A DNA stretch of 64,000 nucleotides from assembly GCA_022702485.1 (NCBI GenBank), contig JAJIYY010000005.1, positions 3,100,001-3,164,000 of the forward strand, in the 5' to 3' direction. The stretch is from Simplicillium sp. C3G150-2 (taxonomy: Eukaryota; Ascomycota; Sordariomycetes; Hypocreales; Cordycipitaceae). The translations under genes and the position numbers were made by a program. This document shows, piece after piece, positions 32,529-43,034 of the stretch (its first letter is position 1; every line of letters starts with the position of its first letter). The notes beneath the pieces are model-generated. The model was not told the origin of the DNA. It saw only the letters and a program-made list of their open reading frames with translations, and made no database searches.

Positions 32529-33755
32529 CTAGGATTCGAGATCAGCATAACGACACCGGCTTTCCAAGTAGTCAGGTTCAGTCCAATCCTCCTCATCATC
32601 TTCGTCCAGATGGACACCAGCGGCTCCAGCAAGAAATTGAAGTCGTGAAGCTGCCCACCTTAGTTTCAGAAGATATGACATATGGAGCGCATCGACAAAT
32701 GTAGCACACTTGATAGAAAAGAGGTCTCCATCTTGAATGCGATGTCCTGTCTGGCCATTGTATTCAAAAAAACCATCGAAACGTCGCTGGCTTTCTGACT
32801 CCTCTGGAATCTCAACCAAATCACGCGCTGTAACCCGGCGCCGAGCTCGCCGAGTGTCTGTCGTATAGAATTGGACATACTGAACTTGGACGCTGAATGC
32901 ACCACCAAGCCCCAAAACCTTCAGGCCAAAAAACGCATCATCCCAGTGGGCATGTAGGTAGCTATTAAGTGTAATCATGTTGGTAGGGACGTCGATACTT
33001 CCAGGTTCGTTAAAAATACGACTTTGTAAAAACTCGAGCAACTCAGGGTCATCGGCAAATAGACACTCAGCAACACACCACTGCTGTCGAAGCATGTTTA
33101 AAGCCCATTGGCTTTTGGTGGCTCCGTAGGCAATAATATGGCAAGCGTGCAGAATACCACGTTTGAATGAGAGAATACACCAGCCATCACGACCTTTTGT
33201 CGCATCGGGAGTGGCGGTATTTCGAGGCACGTCGGCACCTTGGTTTGGATCTCGTCCAAGACCAGTACCCTTGTTGACTATTAATTAAAGCAGTTAGCAA
33301 TTTAGTGAATAAAGCACCGCGAGAAGAGAGAGAGAGAGAGAGAGAGAGATACTGCCCGTCGTAAATGGCCGTACAGATGCGCACACTTGCAACAATCGTG
33401 CTTGGTTGTCGCGAAGAGATCGAAGCACAGGATTAGATAGTACGGATAAAAAGGCTTGAGCCCACGCAAATGCTTGAAGGTCGTTGGTGTATAATTCATC
33501 GCTGGCTCGTAAGTTGTCGTGAAGGATGAGTAGTAACTCCAGTCGCTCGTCCATGCCATCATCGTCAATAGCGTCTCGGAAAACTGTTGGCCGGCGTGCA
33601 ACATTGGCAGTCAGAAAATGAGCCAAGTCCGACTTGTCTTGCTCAGACTTTTCGTTATCCCGCAGATAGTGCAAGACCCATTCTACATGGTAAAGTTGTT
33701 GGGGACTGGCTGCTTCCAGCCTCTGCCGGAGTGTAGTGAACTGCTGCGATGACAT
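32529..33755 (-). CDS. HNH_2-type nuclease-domain protein
   Basis: Exons 33755-33353 and 33277-32529 give 383 aa. The 75-nt intron begins GTATCT and holds a (CT)n run. Start MSSQQFTTLRQRLE chosen as the first ATG opening the helical N-terminal region; an ORF extends further upstream without clear coding character. Residues ~1-130 are helical. The core ILSFKRGILHACHIIAYGATK followed by NMITLNSYLHAHWDDAFFGL fits the fungal HNH_2 domain (His of ACHII, Asn of NMITLN, His of LHAHWD). The tail is acidic (DEDDEEDWTEPDY). These proteins are expanded in filamentous fungi and mostly uncharacterised; substrate unknown. Confidence 0.8.
33325..33349. repeat. (GA)n microsatellite inside an intron
   Basis: 25-nt perfect AG dinucleotide run. 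On the coding (minus) strand it is (CT)n beginning 3 nt after the donor GT dinucleotide of the HNH gene. Confidence 0.9.
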
Positions 33756-34335
33756 CTTTGTTGAGTATGAGTATGCAAAAGCAGAGAAAAAAAGTCGACC
33801 AAGGAAGACGGAACAAAGATTTATGGAACAAAGGACAGAAGACTTTTCTCGGGGCAAACTTTAACTCTAAACTGCGGCGAAAGCAGGTTTTGTCTTTTCT
33901 TTTCTTTTCTTTTGATCTGGCCAGCTGTAGACAGCTGGTAGGAGACGAACTATAATCCCCCCCTGACCTGACCGATCTGACCAGTCCCCATCACTCGCAC
34001 GCCTGCGACGCATAGTGCCGCCTAGATAGGTCGGTGTCTGCTCAACACCACAGAACGATATCACTATACATACAGTTGTGTAGGCCGAGAACGACTACCG
34101 ATCAAGAAGGATTTGTAAATAATACCTCGCTTCAAATTTCACTAATATTATTCTTTCTTTAAATACAGCAACCCCAGCAATGATGCGACTTCTCCAACAG
34201 TCATGGTCACATTTCCAGTGCACAAACTTCGACGGTCAACGCTCATACTAATGCCCCAGCTAGACCAGGTCTGTTTCAATTTATTTCAACTGCTAACTTT
34301 ACATCGTCAGTAGATATCAAACTTGTACAAACAAC
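33756..34335. other. Intergenic region between HNH and MetE-like genes
   Basis: Promoter of the minus-strand HNH gene, with a short TTTTC repeat at about 33893-33911. No gene seen. Confidence 0.45.
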
Positions 34336-35457
34336 TCAAGCTGGCCACAGCTCCCGGGCAATCTCCTGCACCAACTTCAACTTATCAAACATCTTCTCCT
34401 CCGTCATGCCATCCGCGCCAATCGCCACGCTCGCAAAGCCGCACTGTGGACTAATTCCTATTCTGTCCATAGCCTCGTCTACACTACATGCCTGCCCATC
34501 AGCAACAATTCTCGCTGCTTCCTTGACCTTGGTCTTGATGGCTTCCTTATCCTCCAGCTTGGGGTCCTTGGTAGTGACGACCCCCAGTACAACATTCTTG
34601 TCGCGAGGCAGGAATCGAAGAGGCTCAAAGCCCCCAGATCGTTTGTTGTCATATTCGAGGAAGAATGTATCGTAGTTGAGCGTCTTGAAGAAGCGCTCGG
34701 CAATCTTCTCGTAAGAGCCCTCGCTGAAATGCATTGCCTTGGAAAAGTTGCCACGGCAGATATGTAGCCCAATATGCATGTCGCTGGGCTTATCAGCAAT
34801 GCAGTCATTGTGAGCCTTGAGATATTGCGAGAACATGGCCTCTGTGTCGACGCCGTCCTTCTTGAGTGACTCGATCATTTCATCCGAGCAAAAGTACGCC
34901 AAGGTTGGGTCGTCGATTTGCAAGTTGCGGAGACCGGCATCGTACAGTGTTCGGATTTCTTGACGATAAGCAAGAGCTAAATCTGCAAAGAAGTCTTCGT
35001 CATTGGAATAGGCGTCTGCCGAATAGCATTTTCCAGGTGCAAGACGGAGGTGGAAGTAGCACGGTGGCGGCATGGTGAATTTACATTCGCCCCATTGTTC
35101 CTTTGGTAGTGAGTCGCGAAGTTTCTTCCAATTTTCAAGATACGGCGACTTGTCGTACTTGATTTTCGATTTGCAAATTGCTGCCATTGGGTACTGCTGG
35201 CCAGTCTTTTTGAGAGCTGCGATGGGCGGTGCAGATAGTCTTGCAAGCTCCCATGGTACCGGAGAGACTTCTTCGAACCCAGTGAGGTTCTCGAAAAAAC
35301 CTGAGAAGTAGTACTTGCGATCGAATTCACCAGAGGTCAATGGGCGGATTCCGTTGTCAATTTGCTTCTTGACAATGCTAGGGATCGAGGAAGAGTCAAT
35401 TGTCGATGGCCGGATCAGCGATCCAATATGGTCGCCATGGAATGGGAGTCTTGCCAT
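34336..35457 (-). CDS. Cobalamin-independent methionine synthase C-terminal-like protein
   Basis: Single exon, 373 aa. It matches the stand-alone Meth_synt_2 (MetE C-terminal) family: HGDHIGSLIRP, GIRPLTSGEFDRKYYFSGFF, LRNLQIDDPTLAYFC, GLHICRGNF, FFLEYDN, VVLGVVTTKDP and GISPQCGFAS. The four zinc ligands are all present: His232, Cys234, Glu268 and Cys339. The substrate of the stand-alone fungal forms is not established; methyl transfer to a thiol is the inferred chemistry. The usual ~30-residue helix after GSLIRP is shortened here. There is no upstream MetE N-terminal half, so this is not a truncated MetE but the short family type. Confidence 0.88.
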   Translation of the reverse strand: MARLPFHGDHIGSLIRPSTIDSSSIPSIVKKQIDNGIRPLTSGEFDRKYYFSGFFENLTGFEEVSPVPWELARLSAPPIAALKKTGQQYPMAAICKSKIKYDKSPYLENWKKLRDSLPKEQWGECKFTMPPPCYFHLRLAPGKCYSADAYSNDEDFFADLALAYRQEIRTLYDAGLRNLQIDDPTLAYFCSDEMIESLKKDGVDTEAMFSQYLKAHNDCIADKPSDMHIGLHICRGNFSKAMHFSEGSYEKIAERFFKTLNYDTFFLEYDNKRSGGFEPLRFLPRDKNVVLGVVTTKDPKLEDKEAIKTKVKEAARIVADGQACSVDEAMDRIGISPQCGFASVAIGADGMTEEKMFDKLKLVQEIARELWPA

Positions 35458-35875
35458 AATTGCGAAGCTGCTTAGCTGTGGTTTGGCGAAGGCAAAAGAT
35501 GGTGTAATGAAGAAGAATGATCGAGGAGGATCGTGTAAGTGGCTTTTGAGCTTGGGATAAATTGCAAATCAATCCCCCGCATCGCAACGTCATGCGATAC
35601 ATTCAGCCGCGGAAATTGCCCACTGAAACCACTTACAACCGGGCCATACCCACATCACGGAAGGAACATCGGCATTTCAATGCTCGAGTTCTGATTTCTT
35701 GACATGGAAATAATGTGTTTTCGTGGCCAGTCGCGGAAGTTAATGACCGGACAAAGCTGCAAGATAGCTACCTCAGCGCATTGGGTTACTTAAAACATCC
35801 ACACTATCCAGGGAAAAATGAGAGCATTCAATTGCTAGTTGAAATGGTTCAGTATTTACAAAAATAAAATGGACC
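35458..35875. other. Intergenic region between MetE-like and Zn2Cys6 genes
   Basis: Promoter of the minus-strand MetE-like gene and 3' flank of the minus-strand regulator. No motif recognised. Confidence 0.45.
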
Positions 35876-37194
35876 TCAGCGTTCTGGGATTATCCAGCCA
35901 ATCTGCTCGATTGGCCACCCGATCCAGAGTCTATGCTCATCATCAAGAGTAGCGTAAGCCTGTGACATGAGATGATCTGCCCAGCCTTGTAGCCACCACT
36001 GATCGTCTAATCTCTTGAGTACCACAAAGAAATACGCGAAAATAGCCACAGCTTCTTGTGTTGGAAGCTCCAGCAGAGGCAGGAAATCATCAGCTACCTC
36101 CCAGATCCACACAAAAGCATCCAAGATTTCCAACCTCGTGTCCATTTGGAGTAACCTGTATAAAGACTGCAGCTCTTTAACTGCTCTATTATAGATATAC
36201 AGTCGGTGTGTATCTTGTTCGGACTCATCCAGCCACATTCGCAGATTTTGCAATGGTGACTGGGTATCGGCTGAGTGCGATTCTGCAGCTTGAGGATGCA
36301 TCGTGCTCCATCTTGCCTTACCATGCGTAAACATAGCAGCTAATCGACCTTGAACTATCGTGTCTCCCATCATATTGAGTATTGTTTTGGTCCCTTTCAA
36401 GAGAGACATCCACTCTGGACAGTTGCTTTGACCAACAAGAAGAGTGTCGTTGTGCTGACGGGGACTACCCAGCGCTAGTGATGGTTAGCTGCGAGTTCGT
36501 TGGACAAAATATGCCAGCTATATCGGTCAGAGTGAGAAAGAAAACTAACCGATGTATAGTGTTAAAATAGAAAACAGAATAAGAGTCTCCGAGTTCTCCG
36601 GAGTGATAGCGTCCATCGAGCACATGGCCGACTGGGATGCGAGGCGATGATAAGAGATTGCCTTGGCAACATAGTAATTTCTCTTCTCGGCATTATAATG
36701 CGCTATATGCAAAGCTGACACTGCCAATACGGATTGCATTATGTAGTCGCAGTTCAGCCCTATCTTGGGAACGGTGCATTTCCACAGCTCTCGCAACATG
36801 TGATTGTTCGACAGTGTGGCGTATGTCGCAACGCTATAATTATGCATGAGTTCCAGATCTATAATGGTGGAGCTTTGCCATGAGGATGACGAATTTGCTG
36901 GGCTTGGAGAGAGATCATCTAGATCATCCGAAATAAAGTCACATTGCACTGCACGTTTGGTACAGTTGCGGCAGGACGGTCGCTCCTCATCGCACTGCAA
37001 AGAGTCAGGTTAGCGGCGTAAGCAGACAATTCTAATGCTCACAATATTCAGAATGTTTCTTCAAGTGCAAAATGTCTGTGCATTGTGTATTCTCGGTCAA
37101 AATGTGGACTTGCCTTGACTTTCCTCCTCTTACATGTTCGACAGCCCGTTCTCGTCTTGAGATGAGCTCTTCTCGAGACGCGCGGCCCATCCAT
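35876..37194 (-). CDS. Zn2Cys6 transcription factor with a GC-AG intron
   Basis: Exons 37194-37114, 36994-36550 and 36474-35876 give 374 aa. The first intron (119 nt) starts GC (AG|GCAAGT) and ends TTTGCAG; joining it restores CRTCKRRKVK|CDEERPSCRNCTKRAVQC, a full six-Cys cluster. The second intron (75 nt, GTTAGT...ACTAG) restores SILTLYIALGSPRQHND. A typical fungal regulator: DNA-binding N-terminus and a helical middle region (LELMHNYSVATYATLSNN), short for the class. It faces the RTA1-like gene across 415 bp and may regulate it (inference). Confidence 0.86.
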
Positions 37195-37609
37195 TATTGA
37201 AGCCTCTCGCGATAACAACTGAACTGCCAATAAATGGACGTATGAGAATGAAATGTATCCGCGGAAATAAAATGCCTTTTCAGGGTCCTTCGTAGTTTTG
37301 CTGGGCTGTGCAAATTATACGCGTAATCTGGCAAGCTCCGCTCGTACCTGAATGCGCCGCATCTCCACCAGCTCAATACAAAATACACGCACTAGATTGA
37401 GTTTCGCATTCGGCCCCATTCTCGCGATTTTCGCACATCTTGACCATGATATTTTTAGACGTACAGGGCAGGCTATTGGACAATTGGATAGTGAGAACGT
37501 AGCAAATGAAGCAGATATATAAATACTCTTTGGTGCTGCATCATGGAGATGAAACCTCGACATTGCTCCCGCTGAAAATCGAAAACAACTTCATCGTTAC
37601 TTGTTCAAA
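37195..37609. promoter_or_regulatory. Bidirectional promoter, Zn2Cys6 regulator / RTA1-like
   Basis: 415 bp shared by two divergent genes. A TATATAAATA box (37516-37525) lies 85-94 nt before the RTA1-like ATG. No clear CGG palindrome was noticed. Confidence 0.5.
37516..37525 (+). promoter_or_regulatory. TATA box of the RTA1-like gene
   Basis: TATATAAATA, 85 nt upstream of the start codon at 37610. Confidence 0.55.
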
Positions 37610-38570
37610 ATGGCAAATAACACTTCAACGACACGGGCTACAGAGTCCTTCGACTTCAAGTTGTATAGATATACGCCGTCTTTGCCAGCAGCAATCGCGG
37701 CGGTTGCGGTATTCGGCTTTTTGACAGCTTACCACTGCTGGCTCATAAAGCGCCACAAGTCTTTCTACTTCGTTGCATTTGCCGTTGGGGGTATCTGTAA
37801 GTATGCAGAATATCGATAATTAAGTTTGCTATTGGGCACCTTTCTAACTTTTCGCAGTTCAAACTGTTGGGTATTGCGGACGATTATGGTCGCACTTTAA
37901 TGCAACAGTCCTTGGGGCCTTCATCATTCAGGCCCTGCTCATTCTCATCGCTCCAGCCCTATACGCCGCGTCCATCTACATGATTCTCGGCCGATTGATT
38001 CGAGCCATCCGAGCCGAACACCTTTCGATGATACCGGTCAAGTGGCTGACAAAGATATTTGTTATTGGAGATGTCCTCTCTTTTACGATTCAGGCTGGCG
38101 GAGGCGGCCTACAATCTGCCGGTCTGAAGACCTTTGAAACTGGAGAGAAAATCATTGTCGCTGGCCTGTTTGTGCAAATTGTCATGTTTACGTTTTTCGT
38201 AATTACAGCTGGCATCTTTCACGCCAGAATTTCGAAGAATCCCCCAGTCGCTACCACGGTTCCTTGGAAAAGGCACTTAATTGTGATCTACTTGACTGGT
38301 GGCTTGATCCTGATTCGAAGTGTATTCCGCGTGGTCGAGTACTTACAGGGTAACGCGGGATACCTGATATCGCACGAACTATTCCTCTACATATTTGACG
38401 CGGTTTTGATGGCTTCTGTCATGGCCATCTTTGCAGTGTGGTATATTGCAGACCTGTCAGTCAAAGACAGAGCCTCTACTGAAGCAGTGCTGCTTGGGAG
38501 CATGGACAGTCATGCCAAGAGTGAGCGCACGGGATACAGAGGAGTCGTCGAACCTGATCAACTTGCCTAG
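37610..38570 (+). CDS. RTA1-family seven-helix membrane protein
   Basis: Exons 37610-37796 and 37858-38570 give 299 aa. The 61-nt intron (GTAAGT...CGCAG) is phase 1. RTA1-type signature: YRYTPSLPAAIAAVAVFG, GGIFQTVGYCGRL across the intron, LLILIAPALYAASIYMILGR, FVIGDVLSFTIQAGGGG, and RSVFRVVEYLQGNAGYL. Seven predicted helices. Family members export or flip lipids or resist 7-aminocholesterol and other stresses; the ligand here is unknown. The tail past 265 is cytosolic. TATA box at 37516. Confidence 0.93.
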
Positions 38571-41369
38571 CTTGCATCCTTGTTAAGGCTACCAGGAAAA
38601 TCAGAGACGGGGGCGGCTAACCTGCCGGGACGGAAACCTCGTCGCCAATCTTTGTAGAATAGAAACAGTATGGTGATCAAAGTTTATCTAGAGCAGCAAA
38701 GGGGAAATGGGCACTTTATAATTCGTAATTCGAATAGTCGCAGAAATGTTACAGATTCTGTTTTCTTTTGACGGTTGCTATTGTTGTCCACCTTCGAAAT
38801 AACAAGTTGAGAAGAATGTTGGACCCAGCCTTGCCCGTGCCCGTGCCGCTACGGCCCAGTTGACCTGCCCATCCGTGCTAACAGGACGGTAAGCATGGCG
38901 GCCGATCTGTCCGGTCCAATCCGCGGAGAGCTTCAATGAGAACATGGAAATAGACTACAGCACAGTGACGTGTATATGAAGAGCAAGAACAACAACATGA
39001 TGGAAGATGGAATGTATGGATGGGCGCGTAGCATTCCAGCAGGGTGGGAATAAACAGCGGCTGATTCCCGATCGTCTGAGACATGCCTAGTGCAGAACTC
39101 GAACTGACAGGGAGTCGGCCATGCCCTGAATGCAAACTCAGGCACAGGGCATGGAACAATTTGAGAAAAAGGGGGCAGAGACAAGTATGGTGTCAAGCGA
39201 ACAACTTATTGTTCTGTGAAACGAACCTGGGCTGTGAAGATGATTGTCGTGACGTGCCTTGAATAAGAGTAAGAGAAAGAGTAGGGGATGTCGAAAGGGA
39301 CGAGGCTATAGGAAGCGAATGTCAGCCTCTTGACGGAATTTACTTCGTCGCATGCTCCATGGTCGCCTGAGCAAGGGCGGGTAGCTTCCGCTCGAGCCGC
39401 AAGGGAGCTAGGAAGTTAGTTGGTCATCTGGTGTCGGCGCGGAGAGGGCCGATTGCAGAGGTGGTGGTTTTGGTTGCGAGACTGACGTCATCCACTGATG
39501 ATGGACATATTCACAGCGCTGAATACATATATTCTGGTTGCTTGATGAGATTATCTGATAATATGTGTTGGTTCGATTGAAAATTTTCCATCTCTCAATG
39601 GTAAAAGTTGGGGTATATTGAAGTGGTTTGCGGAGGTTGTGAGTGATGCTTGCATGTACTCATTTACACGACCAGAGGCATTTGCGATCTCGATCTATAA
39701 TCAGCAACAAACAACGTTAAAGTAATGTTGAAACATTCAAATATACCCTAAATGAAGTAAAAGAAGAACATGACGGTTCGAAATATTAAGCACAAAATTA
39801 TTTAACATAGAAATGGCGCATAATGAACAGAGGCAGATGTAAATAATGGCTACCCTGCACAGACGTGAACATGACTAAGCAGAACGCGGGTCGAACCACC
39901 ACGTCTCGCTCTTCGTTCGTTTTCCCTCCCTTGCCAACTCTGAGCACTAATTTGAACGGAACGCAGAATAATTTTACACAGCCTGGTAGCCACCACTCAA
40001 ACGCTTTCAAGTGAAAAAATTCCGATGATTATACCATAATTAAGTTTGCGAACGCACAATGGCGATCAAGTCTGTTAAGCGTCCACTCAAATCGGTTCCT
40101 TCACCCATGCGTTAAGGCTGATGATACCTCGCAAATGCTAAATTTATTAAAATACAGCGAGATCAGGTCATATGGTATGAACTAAAAACTCTACTTCATG
40201 AAGACGAGAAATGTTAAATGGTTCGATCTCAGTAGGATATGATATGTGAAAAGCCACAGAGCTTATCACGGCTCGACGTCAATCCAACGCAAAGACGTTG
40301 GCGGCTGAACTAGATATGACAGACATTGTATCTATCATCTGACAGGATAGATCAATCTCTGATATTACACGGCGATGTTCTAAACACGGAACGCTGCCAG
40401 AGCAGACGGCTGGGCTCTAGACGTGGATCCATCCATCGGTCCATCGCTTCACGGTATCACGTCCGAGTCTTCCCATGTGCGTGAATGTGCAAATCATGAA
40501 CTTGAATGGACTTTTATCGAAGCAAGAACCGCTAAAAGCCTAGAATTTGAACGTTCATCAGGGCAGGAATGGGATTAGACCGCTCGCCAGAGCTCCTCTT
40601 CATCGACAACTCCATTGTGAATGGTATGCTTCAGGATGTTGGATATAGATGTAAGCCAGACGGGCCAAAGCCAAGCGGAGCAAAGCCACCGGTCTACGAA
40701 AGAAGCCAACAAAGCGAATACTCGAACCGTATTGCATCCCGTTCATTTTTATCCTCTTTCACTGGCCGAGACCACACCTTTGTGCAGGGCAAAGTGCTCC
40801 ATGCCGGGTGTGGAGGCTTTGTTGTTGTGAGCTGGCCGACATGCTGGAAGCTGGAATTTTGCTAATCTCGACATCAAAAGGAGACGGTGGAAAAGATTTC
40901 ACTGGGAAAAGAAGCCGATGTGCCGATCCTCGTACCTGTTGTGCCCAGGTTTCAACGTTTGTTGGAGCGATGGCCTCAAGATTGGGGAGTGAGACAGTCC
41001 AGAAACACCATCACCCAAAGCAGCTAGACACACATTCCTGGCTTCTTCTCACTTCGCCATACCAGTTTTGTCCCCTTGGCCAGCATTCGTCGATGGCGCT
41101 GGGTATTTTCCGCTTGAAAACAGACCTCAGACAGGCTGTTGACTGCGCGTCTGTGGCCGACCACGGTCACTTGATATAAATAATGGTTGGCCAACCTCAA
41201 GCTGGCATTCAAGTCTTTCCTCCTTTCTTTCTTTTACTTCCTCTTCACAGCCAACGTTGTCGCTCGTTTTTACGTGGTCGTTGTTTTATTGTTTTGTTCA
41301 TTCGTTTTCTCAATTTAAGTCACTCTTTTTACAACCCGAAGTTCTAATCACAGGAAGAAAACACACAAA
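38571..41369. other. 2.8-kb gap upstream of the WSC gene
   Basis: No convincing gene. It is AT-rich around 39500-40250, with only short ORFs lacking family motifs. The last ~200 nt hold a TATA box and a pyrimidine-rich leader before the ATG at 41370. Confidence 0.5.
41175..41182 (+). promoter_or_regulatory. TATA box of the WSC-domain gene
   Basis: TATAAATA, 188-195 nt before the ATG at 41370; the following CT-rich stretch (41215-41290) is a likely start-site region. Confidence 0.55.
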
Positions 41370-43034
41370 ATGCGTTTCACCACAGTTGTCGCCCTCAGTG
41401 GCGCCAGCGGCGCTCTTGGCCTGCAGTTCGCCAACGGTACTGGAGCTGCTAACATGGCTGGAACCGGTATGATGCCTATGGGCACTGGAAAGATGCCAAT
41501 GGGAACTGGAACTATGCCCATGGGTACTATGCCAATGGGAACTCCTTCCTCCACTCCCGGCGCTTCCCCAACACCGGGTGGCCCTGACGACATGAACTCT
41601 CAAGGACCTGATGAAAGCCCTACACCGGGCGGTCCTGACTCTACCCCTACGCCTGGTGGCCCTGGTGCCACGCCTACCGATGGCGGTTCTGGTTCACCTT
41701 CTAGCAGCCCATCTGGTTCCCCCACTGAACCCAACGGTTCTGGCAACAGCCCTACCTCCTCCCCTGGCCCCGCGTCCGCCCCCAAGAACATTGGTGACTT
41801 CCAAAAGTACGGATGCGTTTCGTCCACCGCCGGCTTCCCTACCTTCAAGAATGTTGCTTCTACTAAGTCCATGACTCTGGACCTTTGCGCCGCCAGCTGC
41901 CCCAGCCGTTTCTTCGGTGTCAACGGAGAGTAAGTCGATTTCATTGCCCCAAAGCCGCTGTAGACAACGCACTAACCATACATTAGAAACTGCTACTGTG
42001 GCGATGAGCTCTCTGAGGCTACCAGCAAGAAGGTTGACGAGAGTCTTTGCAACATGGCTTGCCCTGGCAACCCCAAGGAGCTTTGCGGTGGCAAGGCTGC
42101 CAAGGCTCGCCGCGCTATTGCTGCTGATATCTTGTTGACCGTGTACATCCGCATCAAGAACCCCATCACGAAGACCATTCTCAGCACTACCACTGGCACC
42201 ATCACCTCTTGCGCCCCGACCGTCACTGACTGTCCCGTCGGTTCCAAGACCACTGAGGTCAAGACCATCACCACCGAGATCTGCCCTGCTACCGAGTGGC
42301 ACAAGAAGAAGATCACCTGCTACGGTGACCACTGTGCCCCCGAGGTCCACTGCGCCGAGTGCGAAAAGCAGCGCGTTGTCTGCGACGGTAACAACTGCAA
42401 GGTCGAGACCTGCCCCAAGGGTGAGGACTCTCACAAGATTGTCCACTGCAACGGCAACGACTGCAAGTACCCTACCTGCCAAGGTGAGGAGTGCAACACC
42501 AAGGTCATCTGCTACGACGGCAAGTGCACCGTTGAGAAGTGCTACGGTAATGAGTGCGAGAAGAACCTTGTCTGCAACGGTGACGAGTGCCGCTACCAGA
42601 AGTGCGATGGCACCTGTGGCCAGCGCATGCAATGTGAGAACGGTGACTGCATCACGGTTCCCCCTTGCACAGGTAACTGCCCCAAGCCTGCTCCTCCTTC
42701 TGGTGGTAATGGTGGTAACGGTGGCAATGGTGGTAATGGTGGCAATGGTGGTAACGGTGGAAATGGAGGCAATGGAGGCAATGGTGGTAACGGTGGCAGC
42801 CCTGGCTCTCCCGGAACTCCAGGCACTCCTGGCACCCCTGGCAGCCCATCTACTCCCGGAACTCCTGGAACTCCTGGCACACCAGGAACTCCTGGTGAGT
42901 CTGGCAACCAGCCTCCTTCTCCCGCCTGCCCTGGCGGCCCCAACTGCCCTCAACAGCCTCCTGTTGTTGCTGGTGCTGAGCGCTATGGTGCCACTCTCTT
43001 CGGTGCCATCGCTGGTCTTGCCATTTTCCTTTAA
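41370..43034 (+). CDS. WSC-domain GPI-anchored wall protein with Cys-repeat and Gly-rich regions
   Basis: Exons 41370-41929 and 41987-43034 give 535 aa. The 57-nt intron is phase 2. Order: a signal peptide (to ~residue 18), MPMGTG repeats (35-58), a Pro/Gly/Ser-rich stalk (60-140), a WSC domain (147-222: GCVSS...CAASCPSRFFGVNGENCYCG...CNMACPGNPKELCGG), a Cys-repeat region (~261-418) of short CxG..C modules, a GGN run (425-457), a GTP-collagen-like run (458-490) and a GPI-type hydrophobic tail. WSC domains are found in cell-wall stress sensors and glucan-binding enzymes. Here there is no cytosolic tail, so a structural or adhesive wall role is favoured. Confidence 0.9.
42699..42797 (+). repeat. 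9-bp GGN-coding tandem repeat
   Basis: Eleven-odd near-identical GGTGGTAAT-type units encoding Gly-Gly-Asn, followed by GTP-coding triplets to ~42895. The same unit occurs in the HsbA-like gene. Confidence 0.85.

Noticed and set aside
39890..39905. tRNA-like T-loop (GGTTCGACC on the minus strand)
   Set aside because: The flanking bases cannot form a five-pair T-stem or an acceptor stem, so no tRNA.
41694..42953. 419-codon minus-strand ORF inside the WSC gene
   Set aside because: Antisense shadow of a C-biased repeat gene. Product is low-complexity with no domain, whereas the plus strand has WSC and GPI signals.
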